Positions 24,891 through 35,077 of a stretch of DNA of 41,527 nt are shown piece after piece. This DNA comes from a bacterium (lineage in GTDB: Bacteria; Cyanobacteriota; Sericytochromatia; S15B-MN24; VGJW01), in contig JAJXWQ010000028.1 in NCBI GenBank assembly GCA_021781555.1, positions 1 to 41,527 of the forward strand, written 5' to 3'. The position numbers and the translations under genes are program-made. The notes beneath the pieces are model-generated. The model was not told where the DNA came from. It was given only the letters and a program-made list of their open reading frames with translations, and ran no database searches. Each line of letters begins with the position of its first letter. Positions within the stretch are counted from its first letter, which is position 1.

Positions 24891-27197
24891 TTGAGCCCAC
24901 GCCCCCCGCTCGAGCCGCTGCCCGGTTGGAACGGAGCTATCCCGCTCGACCGCGAAGCGGACGGCCGCTGGCTGGTCGACCTCGATCCCCTGATCGACCC
25001 GATCCTCTGCTGGTCCGGCAAGGCCTCGGCAAGGCCCATGGGCGGCCTGCCGCTGCAGCGCGCCGAGATCGTCCCGGCCTCCCAGCTCGGCCGCATCGCC
25101 CGGCGGGCGCTCGGCCCCGATCGCCAGGATCGAGTGGAATGGTTCGAGCATGCCGAAAACTGGCGCAACCGTCTCATCAGCGGTGACTCGCTGCCGGTGA
25201 TGGAGGCGCTCCTGCGCCACGAGCGGATGGCCGGTGCGGTCCAGGCGGTGTACATGGATCCGCCCTACGGCATCAAGTACGACGCCAACTTCCAGCAGCG
25301 CGTCGATCGCACCCGCAACGACTCCGACCAGACCAGCGACGACGTCCTCACGATCAAGGCCTTCCGCGACACCTGGGTCCTGGGCATCCACTCCTATCTC
25401 TCCTATCTCCAGGAGCGGCTCTACCTGGCCCGGGAGCTGCTGGCGGCGAGCGGGTCGATCTTCGTGCAGTCGGGCGATCGCAACGTCCACCTGGTCCGCA
25501 ACGTGATGGACGAGGTCTTCGGGGCACGCAACTTCGTGGCGATCATCCCCTTCCGCAAGAAGACGATGCCGCTCGGGGCCCGCCACCTCGACGGGATGGT
25601 GGATTTCCTCGTCTGGTACGCCAAGGATCTGGAATCCCTCAAGTATCACCAGCTCTACCTCGAGCAGGATATCCAGGGCGAATTCCACTGGAAGGCCTAC
25701 GATACCCCAGCCGGGCAGACCTGCCGGATGACGCCCGAACAGCAGGGCGATCACCGGCTGCTGCCTCCAGGCGCCCGCCCCTTCCGGCTCGTTTCGATGA
25801 AGGCGCCAGGCTATTCCGCCGGCAACGACTTCGCGATCGAGATCGACGGCACGCGGTACCCGCCGCCCCGGGGAGGCTCCTGGATCACCGGCTCCGAAGG
25901 CATCGCCCGGCTCAAGGCGGCCGGCAGGCTGGCCCTGGATGGCAAGACCGTGGCATTCAAGCTCTTCCTGGACGACTTCCCCCTGGCCAAGCTCACCAAT
26001 CTCTGGTCGGACACCGTCGGGGCCTTCGACAAGGCATACGTCGTCCAGACCAGCGAGGAAGTCGTCCGGCGGTGCCTGTTGATGTCCACCGATCCCGGCG
26101 ACCTCGTGCTGGACCCCACGTGCGGCTCGGGGACGACGGCCCTGTGCGCCGAGCGCTGGGGGCGCCGCTGGATCGCCTGCGACACCTCGCGGGTGGCGAT
26201 CCACGTGGCCCGCCGTCGCCTGCTGGGAGCCTCCTTCGAGCCGTTCCTCCTGCTGGGGCCCACCCCCGCCGACGGCTTCACCCTGAAGACGATCGAGCGG
26301 CGCACCCTGCGCACCATCGCCGGCGGCCTCGAACCCGAGCGCATCGCGCTGGTCGACCGCCCCACCGTAAAGAAAGGCGTCCTGCGGGTGGCCGGGCCCT
26401 TCGAGATCGCTGCCGTCGGGCGCTATGCCGAGGCCGACTGGCACGCCTCCGTGCAGACGGAGGACGGGCTCGAGAACTACATCGAGGTTCTCTGCCGCCT
26501 CTATGCGCCTGATGCGCGCATCGAGGTCTTCGGTCTCGTCCACGCCGTCTTCGAGACCGCCGCAGGGCTCGCAGCCCTCTCGGTCGGTCCGCTCGCGGGG
26601 CAGGTGACCGCCAGCCAGGTCGAGGACGCCGTGCAGGATGCCCGGACGCTGGGCATCTCGGAGCTGCACCTGCTCGGCTGGGCCTTCGAAGCCAACCTCG
26701 GCGCGACCCTCGATCGCCTGGCCGCAAAGGCTGGCGATCCCCCTATGGCAGTTCGCCTCGTCGCCATCCGACCGGACGCCCTGGCCCGGGGCTTGAAGCC
26801 AGGCACCGGGGACCGGCTGTTCGCACCGCAGGGCAACCCCGAGGCCACCCTCGAGAATTTGCCCGACGGCAAGCTCCAGGTGAGGCTCCACGGGCTGACG
26901 CTCCCGGATCGCCACGGGACCGAGACCGTCACGCACGCGATCGACTCGGGCTACATCGCGGCCTGGTACCTGGACGAGGCCTTCGACGGCGACTGCTTCG
27001 TGGATTCGCAGATCTTCCTCGACCTCTCGCGAGCTCCCAACCTCAAGGCCCTGCTCAAGGTGGACATCGACCCGGAAGAATACAGGCTGCAAGCCTGCTC
27101 TCGTCCCTTCGAGCCACCGCAGAGCCACCGCGTGGCCGTCCGGGTGACCGACGTCCATGGCAACGAGTCGTCGGTCGTGCTGCCCGTTCCAGGGTGA
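24891..27197 (+). CDS. Type III-like DNA methyltransferase (Mod)
   Basis: A beta-class site-specific DNA methyltransferase of 768 residues, expected to methylate adenine N6. Motif IV DPPYGIKY at residue 123 precedes the SAM-binding motif I LDPTCGSGTTALCAERWGR (Asp408), the beta-class order. The region between (about 200-380) should hold the target-recognition part. It resembles the Mod partners of the two-gene type III-like systems found with a DEAD/DEAH Res protein, though it is shorter than I recall for that family. The start is TTG 24891, with only a modest GGAG upstream. Its stop overlaps the GTG start of res by 4 bp (GTGA), so translation is coupled. Both catalytic motifs are intact. Confidence 0.92.
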   Translation: MSPRPPLEPLPGWNGAIPLDREADGRWLVDLDPLIDPILCWSGKASARPMGGLPLQRAEIVPASQLGRIARRALGPDRQDRVEWFEHAENWRNRLISGDSLPVMEALLRHERMAGAVQAVYMDPPYGIKYDANFQQRVDRTRNDSDQTSDDVLTIKAFRDTWVLGIHSYLSYLQERLYLARELLAASGSIFVQSGDRNVHLVRNVMDEVFGARNFVAIIPFRKKTMPLGARHLDGMVDFLVWYAKDLESLKYHQLYLEQDIQGEFHWKAYDTPAGQTCRMTPEQQGDHRLLPPGARPFRLVSMKAPGYSAGNDFAIEIDGTRYPPPRGGSWITGSEGIARLKAAGRLALDGKTVAFKLFLDDFPLAKLTNLWSDTVGAFDKAYVVQTSEEVVRRCLLMSTDPGDLVLDPTCGSGTTALCAERWGRRWIACDTSRVAIHVARRRLLGASFEPFLLLGPTPADGFTLKTIERRTLRTIAGGLEPERIALVDRPTVKKGVLRVAGPFEIAAVGRYAEADWHASVQTEDGLENYIEVLCRLYAPDARIEVFGLVHAVFETAAGLAALSVGPLAGQVTASQVEDAVQDARTLGISELHLLGWAFEANLGATLDRLAAKAGDPPMAVRLVAIRPDALARGLKPGTGDRLFAPQGNPEATLENLPDGKLQVRLHGLTLPDRHGTETVTHAIDSGYIAAWYLDEAFDGDCFVDSQIFLDLSRAPNLKALLKVDIDPEEYRLQACSRPFEPPQSHRVAVRVTDVHGNESSVVLPVPG

Positions 27198-29494
27198 GCG
27201 CTGCGTTTGCGGGGCGCGTGGTCACATGTGACGCCTACGAAGAGCCCGACCGTCACCACGCCCGTCAGCTCGAGGGCTCGCGCATCCTGGTCGCCGGCCG
27301 GAGACCCAGTCCGATCGGCCTGGTCGAGTCCCTGCGCGCCGAGGTCCGCGCCTGGCGTCAGGCCGGGTACCCGGGCGTGTCGGCGGTCACCCGCGAGCTG
27401 CTGGGCTACTGGTTCGAGCGCGAAGCCGAGCGCACGACCGCAGGGACCCGGTTCTTCTTCTGTCAGCGCGAGGCGGTCGAGACCCTCGTATACGCCTACG
27501 AAGCCCGTGACCGCCTCGTGGTTGCCGAGACCGACGAGCTCGTGCGGTACGCCCTCAAGCTCGCCACGGGGACCGGAAAGACGGTCGTCCTCGCCCTCGT
27601 CATCGTCTGGGCGACCCTACATTCCACGCGGGTGCCGGGCTCCAGCCTCTCGCGCAACTTCCTGGTACTGGTTCCCAACTTGACCGTAAAGGATCGCGTT
27701 TCCGGCCGGTCGCGGGGCGATGGTCTGGATCCGGCGGGCGCCCGCAGCCTCTACCGGCTCTTCGACATGGTCCCGCCGCTCTGGCAAAAAGATTTTCGCC
27801 CGGAGGTTCGGGTCTGCAACTGGCAGGCGGTCCCGCTCGAGGGCCGACGGGACGACTGGCTCGAGGAAGATCTGGACGCCCCCGGAGGCCTGGTTCCCGC
27901 GTCGGTCCTGTGGGCCTGGCGCCGCCGATCCAGGCAAGGGCCCGCCGCAGGGCTCAAGAGGTTCCTCGGCCCCTGGCAGGATCTGATCGTCCTCAACGAC
28001 GAGGCCCACCACGCCCATGGCAAGAGGCGCTCGACGGCTGACGATGCGCCCGTGATGCTGCGCTGGACCGCACTCCTCCAGCACCTTGCCCGCCTGGCTG
28101 CCGTCCGCCTGGTCGTGGACGCTTCGGCGACGCCCTGGCGAGCCGACCCGGGCGCCGCGGCGCCGATCTCCGGTTCTCCCGGGCGCTCCAAGCACGCCGG
28201 GCAGGCCATTCCGTTTTCCTGGGTCATCTCGGACTTCACGGTCGAGGACGCCTGGGAGTCCGGCCTGGTCAAGGTTGTGCGCCTTCCGCTGGGAACGGTG
28301 GATCTATACTCGCAGACCAGGGGGGCCCGCGATGCCAGCGCGTTCATGGCGGGTTGTGGCGAGACCCTCGATGCGATGATCGAACGCTGGGCTCGCGCCT
28401 TCACGACCTGGCGCGCCCGCAACGAGCCGGTGCCGGCGCCCGTCCTGCTGATCGTGGTCCAGAATACCCGGCAGGCGTCCTGGCTTTTCGATCACATCAC
28501 GGGCCACCACGGGCTCCTCGCCAACCCGGATCCTGCCGATCCCCGCACCTGGGCGACGCTCCGCGTGGATCGGTCCGTCTTCGACGCGGATCGGGGCCTG
28601 GAAGGCACGCTTAGAGAGATGGTCGCGACGGTGGGCCTGCCGGGGGCGCCCGGGGAGAGCGTGCGGTGTCTCATCGGCGTCCAGATGCTGTCCGAGGGCT
28701 GGGATGTCCGGAGCATCACCCACATCGTGGGTCTGCGGGCCTTCGATTCGCCGCTGCTGGTCGAGCAGATCGTGGGTCGTGGACTCAGGCTGCGGAATTA
28801 CGACGTTCTCAACCTGGCGCTCGACAGCCGGTTGCCAGGGGCCGAGGAAAGTGTCGAGGTGGTCGGGATTCCCTTCGCCGGCTTCGCGATTCCCGAGCCA
28901 TCCGACACCATCGCGGCCGTGCCTGGCGCGCGGCCGGTCCATCCGGACCCCTCGAAGGAGGCCTACCGGATGGTCATTGCGAACGTGCGCGGATGGATTC
29001 CCGTCACGACGGCCGAGGGAATCCACCTGCACCCGCTCCACGGCCTGCCCGAGGCCTTCGATACGAAGCGCATGCCGACCTTCCGCTGGGCGGGGCTGAC
29101 GGCACCGGGCCGCAAGTGCCACCTCAACGCGGTGCCCTGCCGCGACGGCCGCGAGCAAGCCCTCGCCGGGTTCCTGGACCATGCCGCGGACGTCGAGCGC
29201 TATGTCAAGAACGAACGGCTGGGCCTGGCGATTCCGTGCGGGCGCAGCCTGCGGCATCCGCCCGCATTTCTGGCCAGAACCGACGCTGGCGCCCTGTGGG
29301 CCCTCGACCTCGAGCCATCTCCGGCCCCCGAGGCGATCGCCCGCTGGTGCGAGCGCCTCGGCATGCGCTATCGGTGCGTCGACCCCGAAACCCTGGACTC
29401 CCTGACGCAATCCGCCTCCGGGCGCCCGGCCACGCTCGAAATGCTGCTCGGCGACCCGGTCGGCGGAAGCCCGGGCCCGTATCCTCCGGGCTGA
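27194..29494 (+). CDS. Type III-like restriction helicase (Res), nuclease motif degenerate
   Basis: An SF2 DNA translocase, the expected partner of the upstream Mod. Helicase motifs are intact: Walker A ATGTGKT (124-130), DEAH (269-272), SAT (311-313) and motif VI QIVGRGLRLR (from 525). In active relatives the C-terminus carries a PD-(D/E)XK nuclease of the form YVKN...IPY...Y.PDF.V...L.LE.KG. Here YVKNERLGLAIP is kept, but the PD position reads PPAF (Asp to Ala, residue 691) and the E-x-K position reads LDLEP (Glu to Asp705, Lys to Glu707). Cleavage activity is therefore doubtful. It overlaps mod by 4 bp. A role in restriction, or in a non-cleaving process, is inferred. Confidence 0.88.
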   Translation: MSAAFAGRVVTCDAYEEPDRHHARQLEGSRILVAGRRPSPIGLVESLRAEVRAWRQAGYPGVSAVTRELLGYWFEREAERTTAGTRFFFCQREAVETLVYAYEARDRLVVAETDELVRYALKLATGTGKTVVLALVIVWATLHSTRVPGSSLSRNFLVLVPNLTVKDRVSGRSRGDGLDPAGARSLYRLFDMVPPLWQKDFRPEVRVCNWQAVPLEGRRDDWLEEDLDAPGGLVPASVLWAWRRRSRQGPAAGLKRFLGPWQDLIVLNDEAHHAHGKRRSTADDAPVMLRWTALLQHLARLAAVRLVVDASATPWRADPGAAAPISGSPGRSKHAGQAIPFSWVISDFTVEDAWESGLVKVVRLPLGTVDLYSQTRGARDASAFMAGCGETLDAMIERWARAFTTWRARNEPVPAPVLLIVVQNTRQASWLFDHITGHHGLLANPDPADPRTWATLRVDRSVFDADRGLEGTLREMVATVGLPGAPGESVRCLIGVQMLSEGWDVRSITHIVGLRAFDSPLLVEQIVGRGLRLRNYDVLNLALDSRLPGAEESVEVVGIPFAGFAIPEPSDTIAAVPGARPVHPDPSKEAYRMVIANVRGWIPVTTAEGIHLHPLHGLPEAFDTKRMPTFRWAGLTAPGRKCHLNAVPCRDGREQALAGFLDHAADVERYVKNERLGLAIPCGRSLRHPPAFLARTDAGALWALDLEPSPAPEAIARWCERLGMRYRCVDPETLDSLTQSASGRPATLEMLLGDPVGGSPGPYPPG

Positions 29495-29545
29495 TCGCCG
29501 TCCTGCCGCCCCGCCTGGCCCGCCGGAGGGGCCGGGTTCTTGCGA

Positions 29546-29551
29546 TACAAT
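29546..29551 (+). promoter_or_regulatory. Candidate ettA -10 box
   Basis: TACAAT within TGCGATACAATGG, 39 bp before the TTG start of ettA and after the res stop. No convincing -35 is present. Confidence 0.3.
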
Positions 29552-29589
29552 GGTTCCGTCCCGCGTTCCCCCGACTGGAGCCTATCACG

Positions 29590-31251
<1,662 letters not shown>

Positions 31252-31370
31252 GCCGGGAGACCGGCCCTCGCGCCGGGCGGTGGAAAAGCTGGGGAAATCC
31301 CCGGGATCGCGGCCAGCACGGCCATCACGCCTGGGGAAAACCAGTGGATCTCTGGTTTCAAATTATGAAG

Positions 31371-31404
31371 GATGCCCCGGCGCAACGGCGCCCCTCGGGG
31401 CATC
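31371..31404. other. Hairpin in ettA-pepA convergent gap
   Basis: GATGCCCC (31371-31378) pairs perfectly with GGGGCATC (31397-31404). It lies just beyond the pepA terminator as read on the minus strand and 120 bp after the ettA stop. It may be a backup terminator for ettA or an RNA-stability element. No T tract follows on the plus strand. Confidence 0.35.
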
Positions 31405-31410
31405 AGGACG

Positions 31411-31445
31411 AAAAGAAATCGCCCCCCCGGCTGGCGGGGGCGATT
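31411..31445 (-). terminator. Intrinsic terminator of pepA
   Basis: On the minus strand AATCGCCCCC (31445-31436) pairs with GGGGGCGATT (31426-31417), a perfect 10-bp stem with a 9-nt loop, followed by TCTTTT. It lies 112 bp after the pepA stop, with repeat copy D between. This is the clearest Rho-independent terminator in the window. Confidence 0.75.
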
Positions 31446-31447
31446 CG

Positions 31448-31548
31448 AGCGGTTTCGCCTGGAAAGGAGCGGTCCCGAGGGTTCAAACGGGGCCCGGTTG
31501 CGCCGCGCAGTCAGTGACCGCGCAGAGGGACCGTTCAAACGGCAAAGG
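31448..31548 (-). repeat. Interspersed palindromic repeat, copy D
   Basis: Read on the minus strand: tttgccgtttgaacggtccc, the tctgcgcggtc apex, ccgggccccgtttga, then an extension ending ccaggcgaaaccgct, shared with copy C. The apex differs by an extra ctgactgcg-type insertion. It lies between the pepA stop codon (9 bp away) and the pepA terminator, so it would be part of the pepA 3' UTR. Confidence 0.85.
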
Positions 31549-31556
31549 GATGGTGG

Positions 31557-33248
31557 CTACTTCTTGCGGGATGCGGGCTTGGCCGCGGGCTTCGCGCTGG
31601 TCTTCGCGCCGGTCTTCGCCCCGTTGGCCGAGATCTTGGTCCCGCCAGTTGCCACCTTGGCCGCCGGCTTGGCGGGCGGGACAACCTTGCCGTTGCTCGC
31701 CGCCGAGGCCGCCGCGGAGGTTCCCGCAGCCATCGCCTTGCCGCCCTTGGCGTATTCGCGGGCGAGATCGACCAGCAAGCGCACGCCGATGCCGGTGGCT
31801 CCCTTTGGCACGTAGGCCCGCCCCTTGTCCTCCCAGGCCGTGCCCGCGATGTCGAGGTGGGCCCAGCGGTACGCCCCCGTGAACTTGGCCAGCATTGCGG
31901 CTGCGGTGATAGTTCCTGCGGGACGCCCGCCGCCGTTCTTGACGTCGGCGATGTCAGACTTGATCTGCTCGCTGTATTCCTCCCACAGCGGAAGCTGCCA
32001 GGCGCGCTCCCAGGTGCGCTCGCCCGCCGCCAGGATCTGATCGACGAGGCCCTGATCGTTGCCCATCAGACCGATCGCCTGGTTGCCCAGCGCGATCACG
32101 CACGCCCCGGTCAGCGTCGCGAGATCCAGGACGACCTCGGGCTGGTAGCGCTCCGCGTACGACAGGGCGTCCGCGAGGATGAGCCGGCCCTCGGCATCCG
32201 TGTTGATGACCTCGATCGTCTTGCCCGACATCGTCTTGAGGATGTCACCCGGATGCATGGCGTGGCCGCCGGGCATGTTCTCGGTGGCCGGAATCAGGCC
32301 CACCACGTTGACGGGGAGCTCCAGCGAGGCGATGGCCTTGAGCGCGCCGATGACCGCGCCGGCACCCGCCATGTCGTACTTCATCTTGTCCATGCCGTCG
32401 GCTGGCTTGATGGAGATTCCGCCCGAGTCGAAGGTGATGCCCTTGCCGACGAAGACCAGAGGCTTGCGCCCCTTGACCGGCAGGTACTCGAGAACGATGA
32501 AGCGAGGGGGCTGCGCCTCCATCGCTCCCCGGGCGACCCCGAGCAAAGCACCCATCTTGAGCTTGTCGATCGCCTTCTCGTCGAGAACCTGACACTTGAT
32601 GCCCTGCTTGTCGGCCATCTCCTTGGCCCGGTTGGCCAGGATGGTCGGCGTCATGTCCGAACCGGGCGCGGATACCAGGTCACGCGTCAGCGCGACGGCC
32701 TCCGCGATGCGCTCGCCATCGGCGAGGCCCGCCTTGAGCGCTGCTGTCTCGGCGGCCGGGGCGAACAAGGTCACCGCTTCGAAGACGGGACGCTCGGCGT
32801 CCTCGCGCTCGGTCTTGTAGGCGCCGTAGTCGTACAAGGCCATGAGGATGCCCTCGGCGAGGGTCTGACCATGCAGGCGGGCGGGAAAGGCGGCGCCGGC
32901 GTGGTCGGCCAGGGGAGCCCCGGCGGTCTTGAACTTGTAATCGCGGACCAGTTGCGCGGCCCGGCCCGCGGCCTGCCGAAGGCTGTCGAGCTTGAAGCTG
33001 GCGCGCTTGCCCATGCCCAGCAGGAGCAACCGACGGGCTCCGATCTTGCCCATCGTCGGAAGCAGGACGTGAGATCCAGCCTTGCCGGTGAACTCGGCAC
33101 CGGAAACGACCTCGGCGATCATTCCGCCCATGGCCTTGTCGATGGCCGCCACGTCCGCAGAAAGCTTCTTCTCCCCCTCGAAGACGCCCAGGACGAGGGC
33201 ATCGAGCTTCTCGGACTCGGGCTTGGTGGTCTTTACATTGAACTTCAT
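31557..33248 (-). CDS. pepA: Leucyl aminopeptidase (M17) with basic tail
   Basis: A dinuclear-metal cytosolic aminopeptidase, 563 residues from ATG 33248. I preferred that start to 33278 because AAGGA lies 7 nt upstream and the family start MKFNV follows. The C-terminal catalytic domain shows GKGITFDSGG, the KYDMAGAG segment, NTDAEGRLILADAL and the closing TGAYRWAHLDIAGTAW. The metal-binding and catalytic residues are present. Unusually, the last 60 residues (about 504-563) are a Lys/Ala/Pro-rich, histone-H1-like tail with repeated AKPAAK-like units and an SRKK end, not normal for PepA. PepA in E. coli also binds DNA, so a DNA-binding tail is conceivable. It has its own terminator, with repeat D in the 3' UTR. 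Confidence 0.96.
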   Translation of the reverse strand: MKFNVKTTKPESEKLDALVLGVFEGEKKLSADVAAIDKAMGGMIAEVVSGAEFTGKAGSHVLLPTMGKIGARRLLLLGMGKRASFKLDSLRQAAGRAAQLVRDYKFKTAGAPLADHAGAAFPARLHGQTLAEGILMALYDYGAYKTEREDAERPVFEAVTLFAPAAETAALKAGLADGERIAEAVALTRDLVSAPGSDMTPTILANRAKEMADKQGIKCQVLDEKAIDKLKMGALLGVARGAMEAQPPRFIVLEYLPVKGRKPLVFVGKGITFDSGGISIKPADGMDKMKYDMAGAGAVIGALKAIASLELPVNVVGLIPATENMPGGHAMHPGDILKTMSGKTIEVINTDAEGRLILADALSYAERYQPEVVLDLATLTGACVIALGNQAIGLMGNDQGLVDQILAAGERTWERAWQLPLWEEYSEQIKSDIADVKNGGGRPAGTITAAAMLAKFTGAYRWAHLDIAGTAWEDKGRAYVPKGATGIGVRLLVDLAREYAKGGKAMAAGTSAAASAASNGKVVPPAKPAAKVATGGTKISANGAKTGAKTSAKPAAKPASRKK

Positions 33249-33287
33249 GCTGGGTCCTTCTGGAATAGCTCTCTGCAACTTCTTTCC

Positions 33288-33293
33288 ATTATC
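33288..33293 (-). promoter_or_regulatory. Candidate pepA -10 box
   Basis: GATAAT on the minus strand (in TTAGGATAATGG), 40 bp upstream of the pepA ATG. There is no good -35. It shares the divergent 171-bp region with the HD-GYP promoter. Confidence 0.3.
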
Positions 33294-33396
33294 CTAACAT
33301 CTTTCGCTATCAGAGGACCGTGGGATACAGCAGCAGGGCGAGCCTGCCGTCCCTCGGAGCTCGCGAAGATCCGAGGTCCGGCACGGGCCAAACGGG

Positions 33397-33402
33397 TATA
33401 GT
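33397..33402 (+). promoter_or_regulatory. Candidate -10 box for the HD-GYP gene
   Basis: TATAGT within GGGTATAGTGGC, ending 17 bp before the ATG at 33420. Transcription from it would leave a leader of only about 11 nt with no Shine-Dalgarno sequence. The same GGGTATAGTG string precedes rel. Confidence 0.4.
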
Positions 33403-33419
33403 GGCTTAAGACGCGCCGC

Positions 33420-34664
33420 ATGAACACTTCCATCCGCACCCCCATCGACAAAATCCGAGCTGGCATGGTTCTTGCCGAGCCGGTCTTTCATCCCACCTCG
33501 CGGCAGTTGCTGATGTCGGCCGGGACCTCGCTCACGCACCAGAACATCTCCCTCCTCTACCGCAGCGGCATCCAGCACATCAGCGTGATCAACTTCGCCG
33601 AGCAGGCCTCGTCCGGAGCAGCTAGCGTGCCTCCGGTACCCGACGTGTTCCGCGGCCAGGCGCCAGTGGCGGCTCCGGGTGCCAGCTACCCGGGATTCGG
33701 CAAGATGTTCAGGCCCCAGGCCGACGGCCCGGCCGCCCCCGTGCGGGCCCTGCCGAGATTCTCGGAATCGCGCCTCGAGAACGTGGCCAAGGAAGTCGTG
33801 ACCCGCAACTTCCAGACCCTCAAGGAGATCCAGTCCCAGTTCGCCTACAGCGCCAAGATCGATTTCGACCGGGTCGACCACTCGGTCCAGAACACGCTGC
33901 GCGAGATCGTCCTCAACAAGGAGCTGCTGGAGTCCCTGGCCGATCTTCGGATCTACGACGAGTTCACCTACGCGCATTCGGCCAACGTGATGAGCCTGTC
34001 GCTGCTGATGGGGGTGACCCTCGGCTACAACTACGAACTCCTGCGCGCGCTGGGAATCGGAGCCATGCTCCACGACATCGGGAAGACGTTCATACCGGAC
34101 TTCATCCTCAACAAGCCGGGAAAGCTGTCGCCGTCGGAGTACGAAGCCTTCAAGAGCCACCCCGAGCGCGGGGTGAAGGCCATGGCTGGCCATGCCTGGG
34201 CGACGACCGAGATCAAGGCCATCGTCCTGCACCATCACGAACGCTTCAACGGCACCGGCTACCCTCATGGCCTCAAGGGCAAGGACATCCCGGAGATGGC
34301 GCGCATCGTCGGCCTGTGTGACGTCTACGACTCGATGGTCGCCAAGCGCGTCTTCAAGCCCGGCATGCCGCCTTACCAGGCTTACCAGACCATCCTCAAC
34401 GCGATGAACGTGCTGTTCGAAGCGCGAATGGTCTGGGCGTTCCAGAACTTCATCGTGCCGTATCCGAAGAACTGCGTGGTCGTGCTCAACTCGGGCGAGA
34501 TCGCCAAGGTGGTCAAGGTGAACCGCGACGACCCCCTGCGGCCGGTCATCGAGTACGAGGAGGGCCGCGTCGACGACCTTTCCAAGCAGCAAGGCAAGGT
34601 CGTCGCGGACCTTTATCGCCCGGAGAATCACGCATCGATCACGGAGCCGCAGAGCGCCCCTTAG
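33420..34664 (+). CDS. HD-GYP domain c-di-GMP phosphodiesterase
   Basis: It hydrolyses cyclic di-GMP, the opposite reaction to GGDEF proteins. The 414-residue protein has an N-terminal domain (about 1-150) with an IDKIRAGMVLAEPVF start, typical of HD-GYP proteins without receiver domains. An HD-GYP domain follows at about 165-350: HDIGK at 218, KSHPERGVK, LHHHERFNGTGYP with the GYP triad at 280-282, and LCDVYDSM. A small C-terminal segment (VVVLNSGEIAKVVKVN) is beta-rich. All signature residues are intact, so it is probably active. No membrane segment is seen. No ribosome-binding site precedes the ATG, and the candidate promoter implies a nearly leaderless mRNA. It is divergent from pepA; repeat copy E lies 20 bp after the stop. 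Confidence 0.95.
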   Translation: MNTSIRTPIDKIRAGMVLAEPVFHPTSRQLLMSAGTSLTHQNISLLYRSGIQHISVINFAEQASSGAASVPPVPDVFRGQAPVAAPGASYPGFGKMFRPQADGPAAPVRALPRFSESRLENVAKEVVTRNFQTLKEIQSQFAYSAKIDFDRVDHSVQNTLREIVLNKELLESLADLRIYDEFTYAHSANVMSLSLLMGVTLGYNYELLRALGIGAMLHDIGKTFIPDFILNKPGKLSPSEYEAFKSHPERGVKAMAGHAWATTEIKAIVLHHHERFNGTGYPHGLKGKDIPEMARIVGLCDVYDSMVAKRVFKPGMPPYQAYQTILNAMNVLFEARMVWAFQNFIVPYPKNCVVVLNSGEIAKVVKVNRDDPLRPVIEYEEGRVDDLSKQQGKVVADLYRPENHASITEPQSAP

Positions 34665-34683
34665 ACTGTTTGCAGTTCCATAC

Positions 34684-34787
34684 CTTTTGCGGTCAGAACG
34701 GGTCCCTCCGTGCGGGCGCTATGCTGCGCAAACGGGCCCCGTTTGACTCCTTCGGCCCGATTCCTTCGAACCGGGGGCACCCTGACC
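34684..34787 (+). repeat. Interspersed palindromic repeat, copy E
   Basis: ccttttgcggtcagaacggg, then a tccctccgtgcgggcgctatg apex, gggccccgtttgactcc and a 3' extension (ttcgaaccgggggcaccctgacc). The extension aligns with that of copy A, and its last 14 bases recur inside the kinase gene at 4589-4602. It lies 20 bp after the HD-GYP stop codon in a 413-bp convergent gap. Confidence 0.8.
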
Positions 34788-34819
34788 AGACCGGGAGCGA
34801 CCCACCTGCATGATCCAGG

Positions 34820-34850
34820 AAAGCCCCCCGGGCCGGAGGCCTGGGGGGGC
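34820..34850 (-). terminator. Strong GC hairpin, possible terminator
   Basis: GCCCCCCGGGCC (34823-34834) and GGCCTGGGGGGGC (34838-34850) form a stem of about 12 bp with a 3-nt loop. On the minus strand it is followed by TTTCC, so it may end transcripts of the gene at 35078-36535. The T tract is weak. Apart from this hairpin and repeats E and F, the 413-bp gap shows no gene. Confidence 0.45.
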
Positions 34851-35025
34851 GACGCCAGCCGCGCTTGTCCAAGGCGCGGTCGACGGTTTGCTGTCAGGTG
34901 CGCGTCCCTTGAGAGGACGGCTCCACCATAACACCACCACGCCGCCCCGGCCTGCGCCCGCAATCACCCGCGGACTGTGAGCCTGGCCACACCGACCGGC
35001 TGGCTGGCAGAGGCACCCGCTCGAG

Positions 35026-35055
35026 CTTGAACGGGTCCCGCTGCGCGGGCGCGGG
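35026..35055 (+). repeat. Interspersed palindromic repeat, copy F (partial)
   Basis: cttgaacgggtcccgctgcg followed by cgggcgcg. It matches only the 5' arm and part of the apex, and it lacks the 3' arm. It ends about 20 bp from the stop codon of the minus-strand gene at 35078. Confidence 0.6.
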
Positions 35056-35077
35056 GTGGCCGAGAAACCGCGAGCGC

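Noticed and set aside
24843-27158. A 771-codon minus-strand frame opposite mod
   Set aside because: It mirrors the methyltransferase gene, whose DPPY and SAM motifs are clear on the plus strand.
28666-29589. N-terminal extension of ettA
   Set aside because: The frame is open, but it overlaps res and lacks homology; EttA begins at TTG 29590.
31857-33401. A 514-codon plus-strand frame opposite pepA
   Set aside because: It is antisense to pepA; no recognisable protein.
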